A stretch of DNA of 64,000 nt, taken from assembly GCA_031394735.1 (NCBI GenBank), contig JANMXI010000050.1, forward strand, positions 41,963-105,962, given 5' to 3'. Below, one piece after another: positions 55,842-63,963 of this stretch (position 1 is the stretch's first letter; every line of letters begins with the position of its first letter). The stretch is from TMP-86 sp031394735. GTDB lineage: Bacteria; Pseudomonadota; Gammaproteobacteria; Steroidobacterales; Steroidobacteraceae. The notes beneath the pieces are model-generated. The model was not told where the DNA came from and made no database searches. It saw nothing but the letters and a program-made list of their open reading frames with translations. The translations under genes were made by a program, and so were the position numbers.

Positions 55842-56324
55842 ATGAAACGCGCGATTGTTCTCGGCGCCTTGCTGCTGCTGGTCGGCGGCTATCACCTGGC
55901 GGTCCGCGGCGGGTATTTCCACGGCAACGCCTCGACAGCGTCGGAATCAGGATCGCTGTCGTCACATCCCACGGTTTCACTTGCCGCACCCGACAGCGGC
56001 GACATCGCGCGCGCCTATGCGGCGCATCGCAGCGGTGTGCAGGTGCACGGCAGTGGAATCGTGGCGAAGGTGTTGAAGGATGACGAGGAGGGCTCACGCC
56101 ATCAGCGCTTCATCCTGCACATGGACAGCGGTCAAAGCGTGCTGCTCGCGCATAACATCGACCTCGCATCGCGCGTTCCGGATTTATATGCCGGTGCGCG
56201 CGTCGAGTTCGAGGGCGAGTACGAGTGGAACGAGAAGGGTGGCGTCGTGCACTGGACGCACCGTGACCCTTCCGGGCGACACCCGGCCGGGTGGCTGAAA
56301 GTCGCGGGTGCGGTTTACCGGTAA
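55842..56324 (+). CDS. DUF3465 family protein
   Basis: 160 residues: a signal/anchor helix, then an OB-like domain with GIVAKVLKDDEEGSRHQRFI, VLLAHNIDLASRV and EYEWNEKGGVVHWTHRDP, all diagnostic of DUF3465. Periplasmic and of unknown function. It ends at a palindrome that also holds the stop of the convergent DUF4124 gene. Confidence 0.88.
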   Translation: MKRAIVLGALLLLVGGYHLAVRGGYFHGNASTASESGSLSSHPTVSLAAPDSGDIARAYAAHRSGVQVHGSGIVAKVLKDDEEGSRHQRFILHMDSGQSVLLAHNIDLASRVPDLYAGARVEFEGEYEWNEKGGVVHWTHRDPSGRHPAGWLKVAGAVYR

Positions 56325-56335
56325 GTTACCGGTAA
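56315..56335. repeat. Tandem TTACCGGTAA palindromes holding both stops
   Basis: Two copies of the palindrome TTACCGGTAA (56315-56324, 56326-56335) lie back to back. The plus gene (DUF3465) stops in the first and the minus gene (DUF4124) in the second, each ending Tyr-Arg-stop. Confidence 0.7.
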
Positions 56336-57045
56336 GCGAGCAGCGGCTCGCTCAGTTTGGGCTTGTCGTAAACGTCCATTGCGCCGCTGGTCATCTCATC
56401 GACCGAGTGGTCGCACCATTTGATGCGCGATGCCATCGGCGCACTTGCGATGGGCTCAAACATCGCTGCGTTCTTGGTGCGAATCGCATCCTTCAAACGC
56501 TGTTCGGTGCCCACGCCGTAAGTGGCGTCGAAATTCTTGCTCACCAGTTGATGCGCGCGCGTCACGATGGCTGCATTGCGACGCTGCCAGTCCCCGCTCG
56601 CATCCGAATACTTGCGAAACGAGGTGGGCAGCGTTTTGATGCACAGCTCTTCGGTGTGCTTGACGATGTCCTCGATGCCCAGCACGCCGATGACGGCGCC
56701 TTCCAGGGCCGGTTCGATCGCGTTGGCGGCGGGTGCCTGTGCCGCGGTCGGTGCGCTGGTCTCCCGCTTCGCGGCAATGGCTTTCTTGGCACCGAGTGCG
56801 CGCGTTGCTCTGGGTTCGCTGCTGGAATCCGCACGTGCTTCGTTTACTGTCGGCTTTGATCCCTGCGCAGACGCCGCGTCCGGCGTCGAGCGAACGACAT
56901 CGCTTTGCGAACTGCTGTCATCGGGCGGGTGATCCGAATACGTGATCTTGCCATCGGGACCAACCGTCTTGTAGATGTTCTTGGCGTTCGCACTCAACGT
57001 GGCGAAGATAAGAAGCAGAGCGACGACGAGCAAGTGGCGATTCAC
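56326..57045 (-). CDS. DUF4124 domain-containing protein
   Basis: 239 residues from a GTG at 57045 (GAGAAG upstream). A signal peptide (NRHLLVVALLLIFATLSANA) is followed by a DUF4124 segment (NIYKTVGPDGKITYSDHPP) and a Ser/Ala-rich linker. A C-terminal helical part (residues ~120-239) of unknown nature contains several cysteines. The longer frame from 57120 has no signal at its start, so GTG is preferred. Periplasmic location is inferred. Confidence 0.75.
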   Translation of the reverse strand: MNRHLLVVALLLIFATLSANAKNIYKTVGPDGKITYSDHPPDDSSSQSDVVRSTPDAASAQGSKPTVNEARADSSSEPRATRALGAKKAIAAKRETSAPTAAQAPAANAIEPALEGAVIGVLGIEDIVKHTEELCIKTLPTSFRKYSDASGDWQRRNAAIVTRAHQLVSKNFDATYGVGTEQRLKDAIRTKNAAMFEPIASAPMASRIKWCDHSVDEMTSGAMDVYDKPKLSEPLLAYR

Positions 57046-57251
57046 GGGATTTGGGCTTCTCAGATTGAGGTTGCCGAAACTGTGACAGCGGTCGGCATTC
57101 AGCGCTGCTGACGGGGTCACATAATCCTGCGGAGGATTGCCGCAAGCCCTTTGGGAATTGCTGCGTTCGCAGGGCGCGTCACACTGCCAGCCAGCATATG
57201 TCCGGTCTTGAACTCTTTACAACAACGTGGAATTCGGATGCACCGTGGCAA

Positions 57252-57269
57252 ACGTTTCCGCGGAAACGT
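57252..57269. repeat. Perfect 18-bp palindrome upstream of slt
   Basis: ACGTTTCCGCGGAAACGT is a perfect palindrome 23 bases before the slt ATG. A near copy (AGTTTCAGCGGAAACGT) occurs at 61425-61441. It could be an operator or a dispersed repeat. The rest of the 247-base gap (57046-57292) holds no gene I can see. Confidence 0.6.
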
Positions 57270-57292
57270 GTGTCAGACCGTAATATGTTCGA

Positions 57293-59233
57293 ATGACAAT
57301 CGGATATCGAGGTGCCATTGCGCTTCTTGCATCGCTCGCCTGCGGTGCCGGCGCTGCATGGGCTGCCGACGCAACTGCCGCTGGAATCCAGCAGCAGTTC
57401 ATGGAAAGCCTGCAGCGGGTGCAAACCAAGCAGCCGGACCTGCCCGACTCGCCTGAACTGCAAGCGTACGTGATCTATGACTATCTGCAGGCTGAGCGCC
57501 TGCGTCGCGATGTATCGCAATCCCCGGGTGCAGATTTAGATTCCAAGATCGACGCATTCCTGGTCGCGCATGCGGGCCAGCCGGTCATTCGAGCGTTGCG
57601 TCGTGACTGGCTGGTGAGTCTGGCTGCTCGGCAGCGCTGGAATTTATTTCTGCCGCGATCGGCCGATGTAAATGACCCGGCGGTGATCTGTCTGCGGTTT
57701 TCGGGCCTACTATCAACCGGTGTCAAAGACGGTCTGACGGACGCCGCGCTGGCTCGCTGGCGATTGCCGCAAGCACAGCCACCGGAATGCGATGCGATCT
57801 ACGGCTGGCTGCGGCAGCAAGATCTACTCACGCCTGCGTTGGCCGAGGAGCGCACCCGCGCGGCGCTCGCCACCGACAATTGGCGGCTGGCGCAGGATTT
57901 TGTCAACGACGTCCCCGCGCCGCAGAATGTGCCGCTGCTGCAATGGATCCGGCTGCTGCAATCGCCGCGACCGGAGCTGACCGTGTTGGCCCGCGATCCC
58001 TCGCTCGTCGTCGAACCTCGCGCACTGGTCGCGGGATTCACGCGTTTAACCCTCACCGATTACCAGACAGCGGCGAGCCTGCTGCCTTCGCTTCTGCAAC
58101 GAGCGGACCTGACCGACGAAGCGCGCGGCCAACTGCAACGTTCGGTGGCGCTCGGTGGCGCCTATGCGCGGCGTCCCGAGGCGATCACGGCATTCGACCA
58201 GGTTCTCGCCACGCTGGTCGACACATCGGTGCAGGAATGGCGCGCACGATCGGCGCTTTGGGCGGGCAACTTTGCCAAGGCGCTCGCCTGGATCGAGCAG
58301 ATGCCGCCCGAGCTTGCGGCGTTGCCGCGCTGGCGCTATTGGCGCGCACGGGCCGTGGCGCAAACTGAGGGCGCGGTTGCTGCCAAACCGCTGTTTGCGG
58401 ATCTTGCGAAGTTGCGCGATTACTACGGCTATCTCGCGGCGGACAAGATTCATCACAAATACGAACTGAACCCGCAGCCATTGCGCGTCGATCCGGCCGT
58501 GCAGAAATCTCTGGCCGCCGATGAGGGACTGATACGCGCACGCGCGCTGTTCGATTGCGATCTGTACGACGAGGCGACGGTGGAATGGGCCGTGGCGCTG
58601 GCGAATGCGGATCCCGAGACGAAAACACAAGCGGCGATTCTCGCGTCGCGGTGGGGATGGTATGCGCAGTCCATCGCAATGCAGGCGCAACTCGGACAAT
58701 GGGACGATGTGACTCTGCGCTATCCACGGCCCTTCGATGAACAAGTTGCTCATGCCGGCCGGCAAACGCGGATCGCGGGGGATTGGATCCACGCCGTCAT
58801 CCGTCAGGAAAGTCTGTATCGGCCGCGGGCCGTCTCCAGCGCAGGCGCACGCGGTCTGATGCAGGTGATGCCATCTACTGCAACCGCGTTGGCCAAGCGG
58901 TGGAAAGTGGCGTTGCCTTCACGCGATGCGCTGTTCGAGCCGAGGACGGCAACGGCACTGGGGGCGGCGCATCTGCGCGAACTGTTGGACATCTACGGCG
59001 GCTCGCTGCCGCTGAGTCTGGCCGCGTACAACGCGGGGTCCGTGCCGGTGGCGCGCTGGCTGCCGGCGCGCACGATGGATGCCGACATCTGGATCGAGAA
59101 CATTTCGTATAACGAGACCCGCAGCTATGTGCAGCGCGTGCTCGAACACGTCGTGGCCTTTGCATGGGTGCGCAAGGCGACGTTACCACGCCTGTCGACA
59201 TTGATGCCGCCGGTGGCGGCGTCCTCACGCTGA
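57293..59233 (+). CDS. slt: Soluble lytic murein transglycosylase
   Basis: 646 residues: a signal peptide (ending near AWA), a long helical superhelix, and the C-terminal SLT domain with catalytic E506 in VIRQESLYRPRAVSS, then GARGLMQVMPSTA and YNAGSVPVARW. It cleaves peptidoglycan strands in the periplasm. Length and order match Slt70. It is convergent with osmC, one base apart. Confidence 0.94.
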   Translation: MTIGYRGAIALLASLACGAGAAWAADATAAGIQQQFMESLQRVQTKQPDLPDSPELQAYVIYDYLQAERLRRDVSQSPGADLDSKIDAFLVAHAGQPVIRALRRDWLVSLAARQRWNLFLPRSADVNDPAVICLRFSGLLSTGVKDGLTDAALARWRLPQAQPPECDAIYGWLRQQDLLTPALAEERTRAALATDNWRLAQDFVNDVPAPQNVPLLQWIRLLQSPRPELTVLARDPSLVVEPRALVAGFTRLTLTDYQTAASLLPSLLQRADLTDEARGQLQRSVALGGAYARRPEAITAFDQVLATLVDTSVQEWRARSALWAGNFAKALAWIEQMPPELAALPRWRYWRARAVAQTEGAVAAKPLFADLAKLRDYYGYLAADKIHHKYELNPQPLRVDPAVQKSLAADEGLIRARALFDCDLYDEATVEWAVALANADPETKTQAAILASRWGWYAQSIAMQAQLGQWDDVTLRYPRPFDEQVAHAGRQTRIAGDWIHAVIRQESLYRPRAVSSAGARGLMQVMPSTATALAKRWKVALPSRDALFEPRTATALGAAHLRELLDIYGGSLPLSLAAYNAGSVPVARWLPARTMDADIWIENISYNETRSYVQRVLEHVVAFAWVRKATLPRLSTLMPPVAASSR

Positions 59234-59234
59234 T

Positions 59235-59624
59235 CTACGTCGCGATTGCGGTGTCGATGTTGACGCCCGCCAACAGCGTGCGCGTCACCGGTGTTTTGCC
59301 TGCGATCTCCAAAAGTTTCTGCGTCTGTTCATCGCTCAAGGGTTTGGAGAACGACAGGCGCCTATCGATGTGGCTCTTCTGGCCTTCATGCGCGGTGTAG
59401 CGCAGTCCCACGGTGATCTTGCCCAGTTCCCAACCCTTGCGCCCGGCATACATGCGCAGCGTAATCGAGGTGCAGGAGCCGAGACTGGCGAGCAGGAGAT
59501 CGTAAGGGGCAAGGCCGGTATCGCCGCCACCGCGCGAGGCTGGCTCATCAGCCGTAATGCGGTGATGCCCGGAGACCACCTGCTGGGAGTAATGGAAGTC
59601 ACTGATGACCGTCACGTGCGACAT
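59235..59624 (-). CDS. OsmC family protein, second cysteine missing
   Basis: 129 residues with the OsmC fold (GDTGLAPYDLLLASLGSCTSI). The first redox cysteine is C51. The position of the second (normally CPV) is T111 in KTPVTRTL, so the usual peroxidase disulfide cannot form. Its activity is therefore doubtful or different. Confidence 0.85.
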   Translation of the reverse strand: MSHVTVISDFHYSQQVVSGHHRITADEPASRGGGDTGLAPYDLLLASLGSCTSITLRMYAGRKGWELGKITVGLRYTAHEGQKSHIDRRLSFSKPLSDEQTQKLLEIAGKTPVTRTLLAGVNIDTAIAT

Positions 59625-59700
59625 GGGATCTCCTTGGAACGCTGACCTCCAGAACGTGGCCTAAGTATACTGCCGCGAAGCTCTACAGACCTCGCCATCG

Positions 59701-59898
59701 CTAGCGGCGTGGAATCGAGTATGTACCAACGGCATGAGCGACGGGAACTTCGCTGTCTTCCGAATACAGCGACACCTCGCCAACGGCCAGGGACTTGCCC
59801 AATTTCAGCAATTTGCACACACCGATGATGTCCTTGTCGGCCGCGGGCTTGCGCAGGAAGTTGATGTTCAGGCTGGTGGTGTCGGCTCTTGTTGCCAT
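59701..59898 (-). pseudogene. Truncated PaaI-type hotdog thioesterase
   Basis: 65 residues matching only the C-terminal half of PaaI/hotdog thioesterases (TSLNINFLRKPA, LLKLGKSLAVGEVSLYSED, VAHAVGTYSIP). The N-terminal half with the catalytic residue is missing. A GGAG lies ten bases before the ATG, and the start is four bases after the Pr6Pr stop, so the fragment could still be translated. A 5'-deleted gene is the simplest explanation. Confidence 0.7.
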
Positions 59899-59904
59899 AC
59901 GAAC

Positions 59905-60573
59905 TCAACTCCGCGCGGAGGCCCGACGATTCCCGATCCACAGCAACAGCCAACCGGCCAAAAAGAATAGGAGTGCAATCCCCACAGAGTACGCCGCCAC
60001 GCCCGTGTAACCACCGACGTTGACGGGATTCAGGAAGGGATAGGGGTACCACCCATTGCCGGCGCCACGGATCACCACGTAGGTCAGATAGATGGCTGGG
60101 AAGGTTAAGCTAAGCAGGAGATGGCGAGAGTTCAGCTTCGCAGAGGGCGGAAGAAGCAGCCAGTCGAGGACGACCGCCACCGGCATGAGGTAATGCAGGG
60201 TGATGTTGACCCAGGGCAGAAGGGCGCCGAGGTCCTCGTTGCGCAGAAGAATCGAGAAAACGACTCCGACGATGGTCATGTTTACGACGGAGATGAATCG
60301 GAAGACGTCCAGTACGGGAGTGAGACCCTTCGCAACATTGAAAGCGCTCACCAGAAATACCGCTGCCGCGAACAGATTCGACAGGTTGGTGAAGTAACTG
60401 AAGAAGTTCACCGGGTCATGCGATGCGCCGAGGTGCAAAGACAGTTGCCGGCCGATCGCCGTTAGTACTGCCACCGCGAGAACCACACGCGCAGATGCTG
60501 AGATGTTCACTGTTCTACCTTTGAAACCATTTGCGGCCTGTGCTTTGGGCGTCGCGTAGGGGTTGTCGGGCAT
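59905..60573 (-). CDS. Pr6Pr family membrane protein
   Basis: 222 residues from ATG at 60573, about six hydrophobic segments. The pattern NFFSYFTNLSNLFAAAVFL, LHYLMPVAVVLDWLLLPP and YPYPFLNPVNVGGY is typical of the Pr6Pr (FAR-17a/AIG1-like) family. The function is unknown. It is six bases downstream of the MAPEG gene and probably co-transcribed. Confidence 0.85.
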   Translation of the reverse strand: MPDNPYATPKAQAANGFKGRTVNISASARVVLAVAVLTAIGRQLSLHLGASHDPVNFFSYFTNLSNLFAAAVFLVSAFNVAKGLTPVLDVFRFISVVNMTIVGVVFSILLRNEDLGALLPWVNITLHYLMPVAVVLDWLLLPPSAKLNSRHLLLSLTFPAIYLTYVVIRGAGNGWYPYPFLNPVNVGGYTGVAAYSVGIALLFFLAGWLLLWIGNRRASARS

Positions 60574-60578
60574 GACGA

Positions 60579-61001
60579 TCAGGTCATCGTATGCAGGGCG
60601 GCGCGGATGGCGATGAACCACAAAGCGAGTGCCGACACTGCGTACAACCAGAACCTCACGATCACGATGTTGATGGTGCAGTGTACGGCGCTGTGCACTA
60701 CGCGCAGGCCGACGAACAGCCAGGCCGCGGCGAGATACACGCCATCGACCTGCTTCGTGACGAAAAGATACAACGCCAATGCGTAGAAAATGGTGGGTAA
60801 CTCAAACAGGTTCTTCAAATTGTCCGACGGATTGGATATTTCCGGTGGCGACAGCCGTGCGAACTCCGTTGGTCTGAGTTGATCGGGCGTCAGCCGATTC
60901 CTGGTGATGAAAGGAATGCGGCGCACGTACATGTAGAACCACACCACGATGGTCAGCAGTATCAGGACAAAGAACGGCGCGAAGATTCTGGTTTGTTCCA
61001 T
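60579..61001 (-). CDS. MAPEG family protein
   Basis: 140 residues with four hydrophobic segments and the NLFELPTIFYALALYLF and WLFVGLRVVHSAVHC motifs of MAPEG proteins (eicosanoid/glutathione metabolism family). In bacteria the role is mostly unknown. It is followed closely by the Pr6Pr gene. Confidence 0.88.
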   Translation of the reverse strand: MEQTRIFAPFFVLILLTIVVWFYMYVRRIPFITRNRLTPDQLRPTEFARLSPPEISNPSDNLKNLFELPTIFYALALYLFVTKQVDGVYLAAAWLFVGLRVVHSAVHCTINIVIVRFWLYAVSALALWFIAIRAALHTMT

Positions 61002-61028
61002 GTTGAATATTCTAGCCCCCGTCAGTGG

Positions 61029-61373
61029 CTACGCTACATGAACTTTCCAATTCTCCAGGTAAACGTGCAGCACTTTTCCTGAAGCGATGAATCCACCGTC
61101 CCAAATGCGAAATGCGGTGCCATCATCGATCGCCGGGTAGAACCCTTCCTCCCAGACGACGCAGCAGTCCGCCTCGAACTCCTGACCATCTTGAATGAAA
61201 GCATTCGGCGAATGAAAGAAGCCGACGGTGTTTAGTCCCGGAACACCCTCCATCTCAACCGGAACGGATCGGATGCCGGAGTCGGGGAAACTGAAGAACC
61301 CATGAAGCGGACCGCCATCCTCGAGCTTAAAGATCCGGACGCTGGCGCGAAAGTGTGGGAGTGGTTGCTTCAT
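61029..61373 (-). CDS. Hypothetical protein, beta-barrel-like
   Basis: 114 residues, beta-rich, no membrane segment. The ending FRIWDGGFIASGKVL faintly recalls the last domain of elongation factor Tu, but this is weak. I do not recognise the family. It lies in a same-strand series of small genes. Confidence 0.6.
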   Translation of the reverse strand: MKQPLPHFRASVRIFKLEDGGPLHGFFSFPDSGIRSVPVEMEGVPGLNTVGFFHSPNAFIQDGQEFEADCCVVWEEGFYPAIDDGTAFRIWDGGFIASGKVLHVYLENWKVHVA

Positions 61374-61445
61374 GATGATCCGGCCTGGGCAGTATGCGTC
61401 TTATGCCATGCTCTGGGCCTAAAAAGTTTCAGCGGAAACGTCGGA

Positions 61446-62015
61446 TCAGTCCGCGGATCCTCTGCGTTCCCCGAAGAGGATGAAGTAGCCCATGGCCATC
61501 AGTCCCGCGTTTCGCGCAGCGCTGCCGATCGTTTGGAGAATGTCGGGCGCAGGCAGCAGACTGAGGATTAGGTTGGTGATGATCCCGCCCAGAAACAGCA
61601 GCACCGAAATTCTGAGTAGCCAGCCCGTTCGAAGTGCAGACCAACCGAAAAGCAGCCCGCCAACGACCATCAGTGCGCCATGAGCTGTATAGATACCGCC
61701 CAGCCGCTGCCACAGCAGTTCGTAGTTGGCGACATGCTCGTTCAGCGCGTAAAGCGTCGTGTAGGCGAAGTAGGTGAAGGCCGCTCCATACAGCAGCGCG
61801 CCGATGAGGCCGACCGCTCCTGGCTTGGGTTCGTGCACCGCATAGATGCCGAGCAGCAGCCAGGACATGGGAACGAATGCGACGTAGTTGAGCCAGAGCT
61901 GGCTGGTCGAGAAGCCGTGCTGGTACCACTCCATCACGTCGGTAATCGAATGAATGAAGGGTGCGGCCAGCGCGGTGATGCCCACTGCGACACGCAGCGA
62001 ATTGGTCCCACTCAT
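61446..62015 (-). CDS. Hypothetical six-helix membrane protein
   Basis: 189 residues with about six hydrophobic segments (ITALAAPFIHSITDVMEW, LWLNYVAFVPMSWLLLGIY, LYGAAFTYFAYTTLYAL). The family is not recognised. The ATG at 62015 is preceded by the DUF1801 gene by six bases. Confidence 0.7.
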   Translation of the reverse strand: MSGTNSLRVAVGITALAAPFIHSITDVMEWYQHGFSTSQLWLNYVAFVPMSWLLLGIYAVHEPKPGAVGLIGALLYGAAFTYFAYTTLYALNEHVANYELLWQRLGGIYTAHGALMVVGGLLFGWSALRTGWLLRISVLLFLGGIITNLILSLLPAPDILQTIGSAARNAGLMAMGYFILFGERRGSAD

Positions 62016-62021
62016 GTCAGA

Positions 62022-62441
62022 TCACTTGGCCTTCTTCGACGGCTTCTTCTTCAGGGAACTGTTGAGTGCAAACGCTTGGCGAATGAGCGCCTTGAAGGCG
62101 ACTGCGTCAACCTCTTCGTCTTCATGGATGTCGATCGCGCGGCGTACATTCCCCTCGAGGCTCGAATTGAAAAGTCGCGCCGGATCTTTGAGCGACGCGC
62201 CCTTGGCGAAATTCAGCTTCACCACCTTCTTGTAGGACTCCCCCGTGCAGATGATGCCGTCGTGCGACCAGGTCGGCGTCCCCATCCACTTCCACTCCTC
62301 GACGACGACGTCCGGGTCCGCTTCCTTGATGAGCTTGCGCATTCGGCTCAAGGTTTTCCCGCGCCAATCTCCAAGTTCGACGATTCTGTTCGAAATGTGC
62401 TCCGATGGTGACCGACTCTCGCTTGTTTCCGACTTTTTCAT
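62022..62441 (-). CDS. DUF1801 family protein
   Basis: 139 residues from the ATG at 62441. The core LGDWRGKTLSRMRKLIKEAD, WKWMGTPTWSHDGIIC, YKKVVKLNFAKGASL is typical of DUF1801/YdhG-like proteins, of unknown function. It starts inside the stop of the membrane gene upstream (ATGA). The longer frame from 62615 adds unrelated residues. Confidence 0.85.
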   Translation of the reverse strand: MKKSETSESRSPSEHISNRIVELGDWRGKTLSRMRKLIKEADPDVVVEEWKWMGTPTWSHDGIICTGESYKKVVKLNFAKGASLKDPARLFNSSLEGNVRRAIDIHEDEEVDAVAFKALIRQAFALNSSLKKKPSKKAK

Positions 62442-62842
62442 GCTGATATTCGAGTTCGACCGCTGAGGAGCAACCCCGACAGGTATGCAGCCGCCATCAC
62501 GTCGTAGGCGAGGCAGAACGCCGGCCACCAAACAGGGACGTCGGGATTGGTAATGAACATGCCGTGCGTAAGATCGAAGACCCCATGGGCCGCCAGCGCA
62601 ATTACGACGAGCCACAATGATGTCCTGAAACCCGCCACTGCAGACGCAATGAAAATGGCGCCAACGCCCAATTCAAGCATCAGAACGTGCGTTGACGCAC
62701 CGATGAGCGCGAACAACACGTAGTAGGACGCGATGACCATCATGGCGAGGGCGTAGAAGGCGCGGTCGCGATCCATGCCGACTATTGTGCCCAGCAAGCC
62801 TACTGTGACCGCAAGAACTGCACCGATCAGGAGCGCCGTCAT
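62438..62842 (-). CDS. Hypothetical four-helix membrane protein
   Basis: 134 residues from the ATG at 62842, with four hydrophobic segments (LLIGAVLAVTVGLLGTIVG, WLVVIALAAHGVFDLTHGM). The family is not recognised; the gene is coupled to DUF1801. A TTG at 62878 would overlap the end of the RraB-like gene and is less likely. Confidence 0.65.
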   Translation of the reverse strand: MTALLIGAVLAVTVGLLGTIVGMDRDRAFYALAMMVIASYYVLFALIGASTHVLMLELGVGAIFIASAVAGFRTSLWLVVIALAAHGVFDLTHGMFITNPDVPVWWPAFCLAYDVMAAAYLSGLLLSGRTRISA

Positions 62843-62852
62843 GCGGATCTCA

Positions 62853-63188
62853 TCAGTCGGCCGTTCCACCGTTGCCAAACGTCACCCATCCGTCGCAATG
62901 GCCTCCATGCGGCGCAACCAGCTGGTTGAGCTGCATCCGCTTCTCCACCACGCCATCGTAGGTGGCAAGCATCGACATCGAGCAAAAGATGCTCCAAGTA
63001 CCACCCCTTCCGTCATCCGAAATGGACGGGTCAGATCCCTGTGATTCAACCAGGTTCGCGATGATTCGGGCAGCGCTCTCGTTCGGCGCGGAGATGGTGA
63101 AATCGATGACCATCGGGCGTGTCATGTCCGATCCGGCGTCCACCGCCAGTCTCAATGAGTCGCCATCTGCATCTTGTGGAAAGTCCAT
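62853..63188 (-). CDS. RraB-like ribonuclease E inhibitor family protein
   Basis: 111 residues. FPQDADGDSLRLAVDAG, then MVIDFTISAPNESAA, and the ending LVAPHGGHCDGWVTF match RraB, which binds RNase E. The ATG at 63188 is directly downstream of an IS5 element: only one base separates it from the CTAG repeat, so the native promoter and ribosome site have been replaced. A CAGG in the IS end could act as a weak ribosome site. Expression is uncertain. Confidence 0.78.
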   Translation of the reverse strand: MDFPQDADGDSLRLAVDAGSDMTRPMVIDFTISAPNESAARIIANLVESQGSDPSISDDGRGGTWSIFCSMSMLATYDGVVEKRMQLNQLVAPHGGHCDGWVTFGNGGTAD

Positions 63189-63205
63189 GCTAGGGCCTGT
63201 TAACA

Positions 63206-63646
63206 CTAACGCAGTCCTTCGATGACAAGAGCGAAGCACAGAAAGCCAATGAACATCACGTCGAGTTTATCGAAGCGACTGAAGATCCGGCGGAAGCCTT
63301 TGAGCCTGCGAAACAGCCGCTCGATCTCATTGCGACGTTTATACATCGCCTTGTCGTATTGCCAAGGTTCAACTCGCGTGCACTGCGGCGGGACGACAGG
63401 AATAAAGCCTAAATCCAACGCCAATTGCCGCGTCTCGTTGCCCTCATACGCTTTATCCATGAGCAGACGGCATCCATCGGGCAAGGGCCGCATGCCACGC
63501 AGCAGCTCTCGACCCTCAGGCGCATCGCCCGCTTGTCCCGGACTCAGGCAGAACGCGATGGCGCACCGAGCATGCGCGGCAACCATATGAATTTTGGTGC
63601 TCCATCCGGCTCTGGATTTGCCGATGGCTTGCGCGCCGTTTTTTTT
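63206..63646 (-). CDS. IS5-family transposase, second part (orfB frame)
   Basis: This frame carries the second and third catalytic residues: the D in LLMDKAYEGNE and the E in RRNEIERLFRRLK. It has no start of its own near the slip site and is read by -1 frameshift from orfA. I give the upper limit at the slippery run. Confidence 0.85.
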   Translation of the reverse strand, partial: KKNGAQAIGKSRAGWSTKIHMVAAHARCAIAFCLSPGQAGDAPEGRELLRGMRPLPDGCRLLMDKAYEGNETRQLALDLGFIPVVPPQCTRVEPWQYDKAMYKRRNEIERLFRRLKGFRRIFSRFDKLDVMFIGFLCFALVIEGLR

Positions 63647-63963
63647 AGAGCACCGGTGCCGTCCGGATGTACTTTGACGATGGTGCTGTCCAGGCTCACC
63701 GCTTCGATCCTGATGCGCACCAGCTGCTGATGCTGCAATTCCTCGAACAATCGCTCCAAAACCCCCGCCTTCGCCCAGCGATTCATGCGCGTGTAGATCG
63801 TGTGCCAGTTGCCAAACCGCTTGGGCAGGCTGCGCCATTTGCAGCCATTTTCTGCTACAAACAGAATCGCGTTCACAACTTGAAGGTTGCTGAGCGAGAC
63901 ATTGCCGCGCTGAACCGGCAAAAATTCTTCGATCCGACTGAACTGTTCTTGAGTGATTTCCAT
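63544..63963 (-). CDS. IS5-family transposase, first part (orfA frame)
   Basis: 139 residues. RWAKAGVLERLF and the first catalytic aspartate in AVSLDSTIVKVHPDG mark the DUF4096/IS5 N-terminal half. After the A8 run the frame continues into a short nonhomologous tail. A full transposase needs the -1 shift. Confidence 0.88.
   Translation of the reverse strand: MEITQEQFSRIEEFLPVQRGNVSLSNLQVVNAILFVAENGCKWRSLPKRFGNWHTIYTRMNRWAKAGVLERLFEELQHQQLVRIRIEAVSLDSTIVKVHPDGTGALKKTARKPSANPEPDGAPKFIWLPRMLGAPSRSA
63639..63646 (-). other. Programmed -1 frameshift site (A8)
   Basis: Eight A on the minus strand (CTA AAA AAA ACG in the orfA frame) where a one-base slip back joins orfA to orfB. This is the usual device of two-frame IS5 elements. 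Confidence 0.75.

Noticed and set aside
59624..63188. Integron cassette array
   Set aside because: The run of small same-strand genes looked cassette-like, but I found no attC-type repeats in the short gaps and no integrase.
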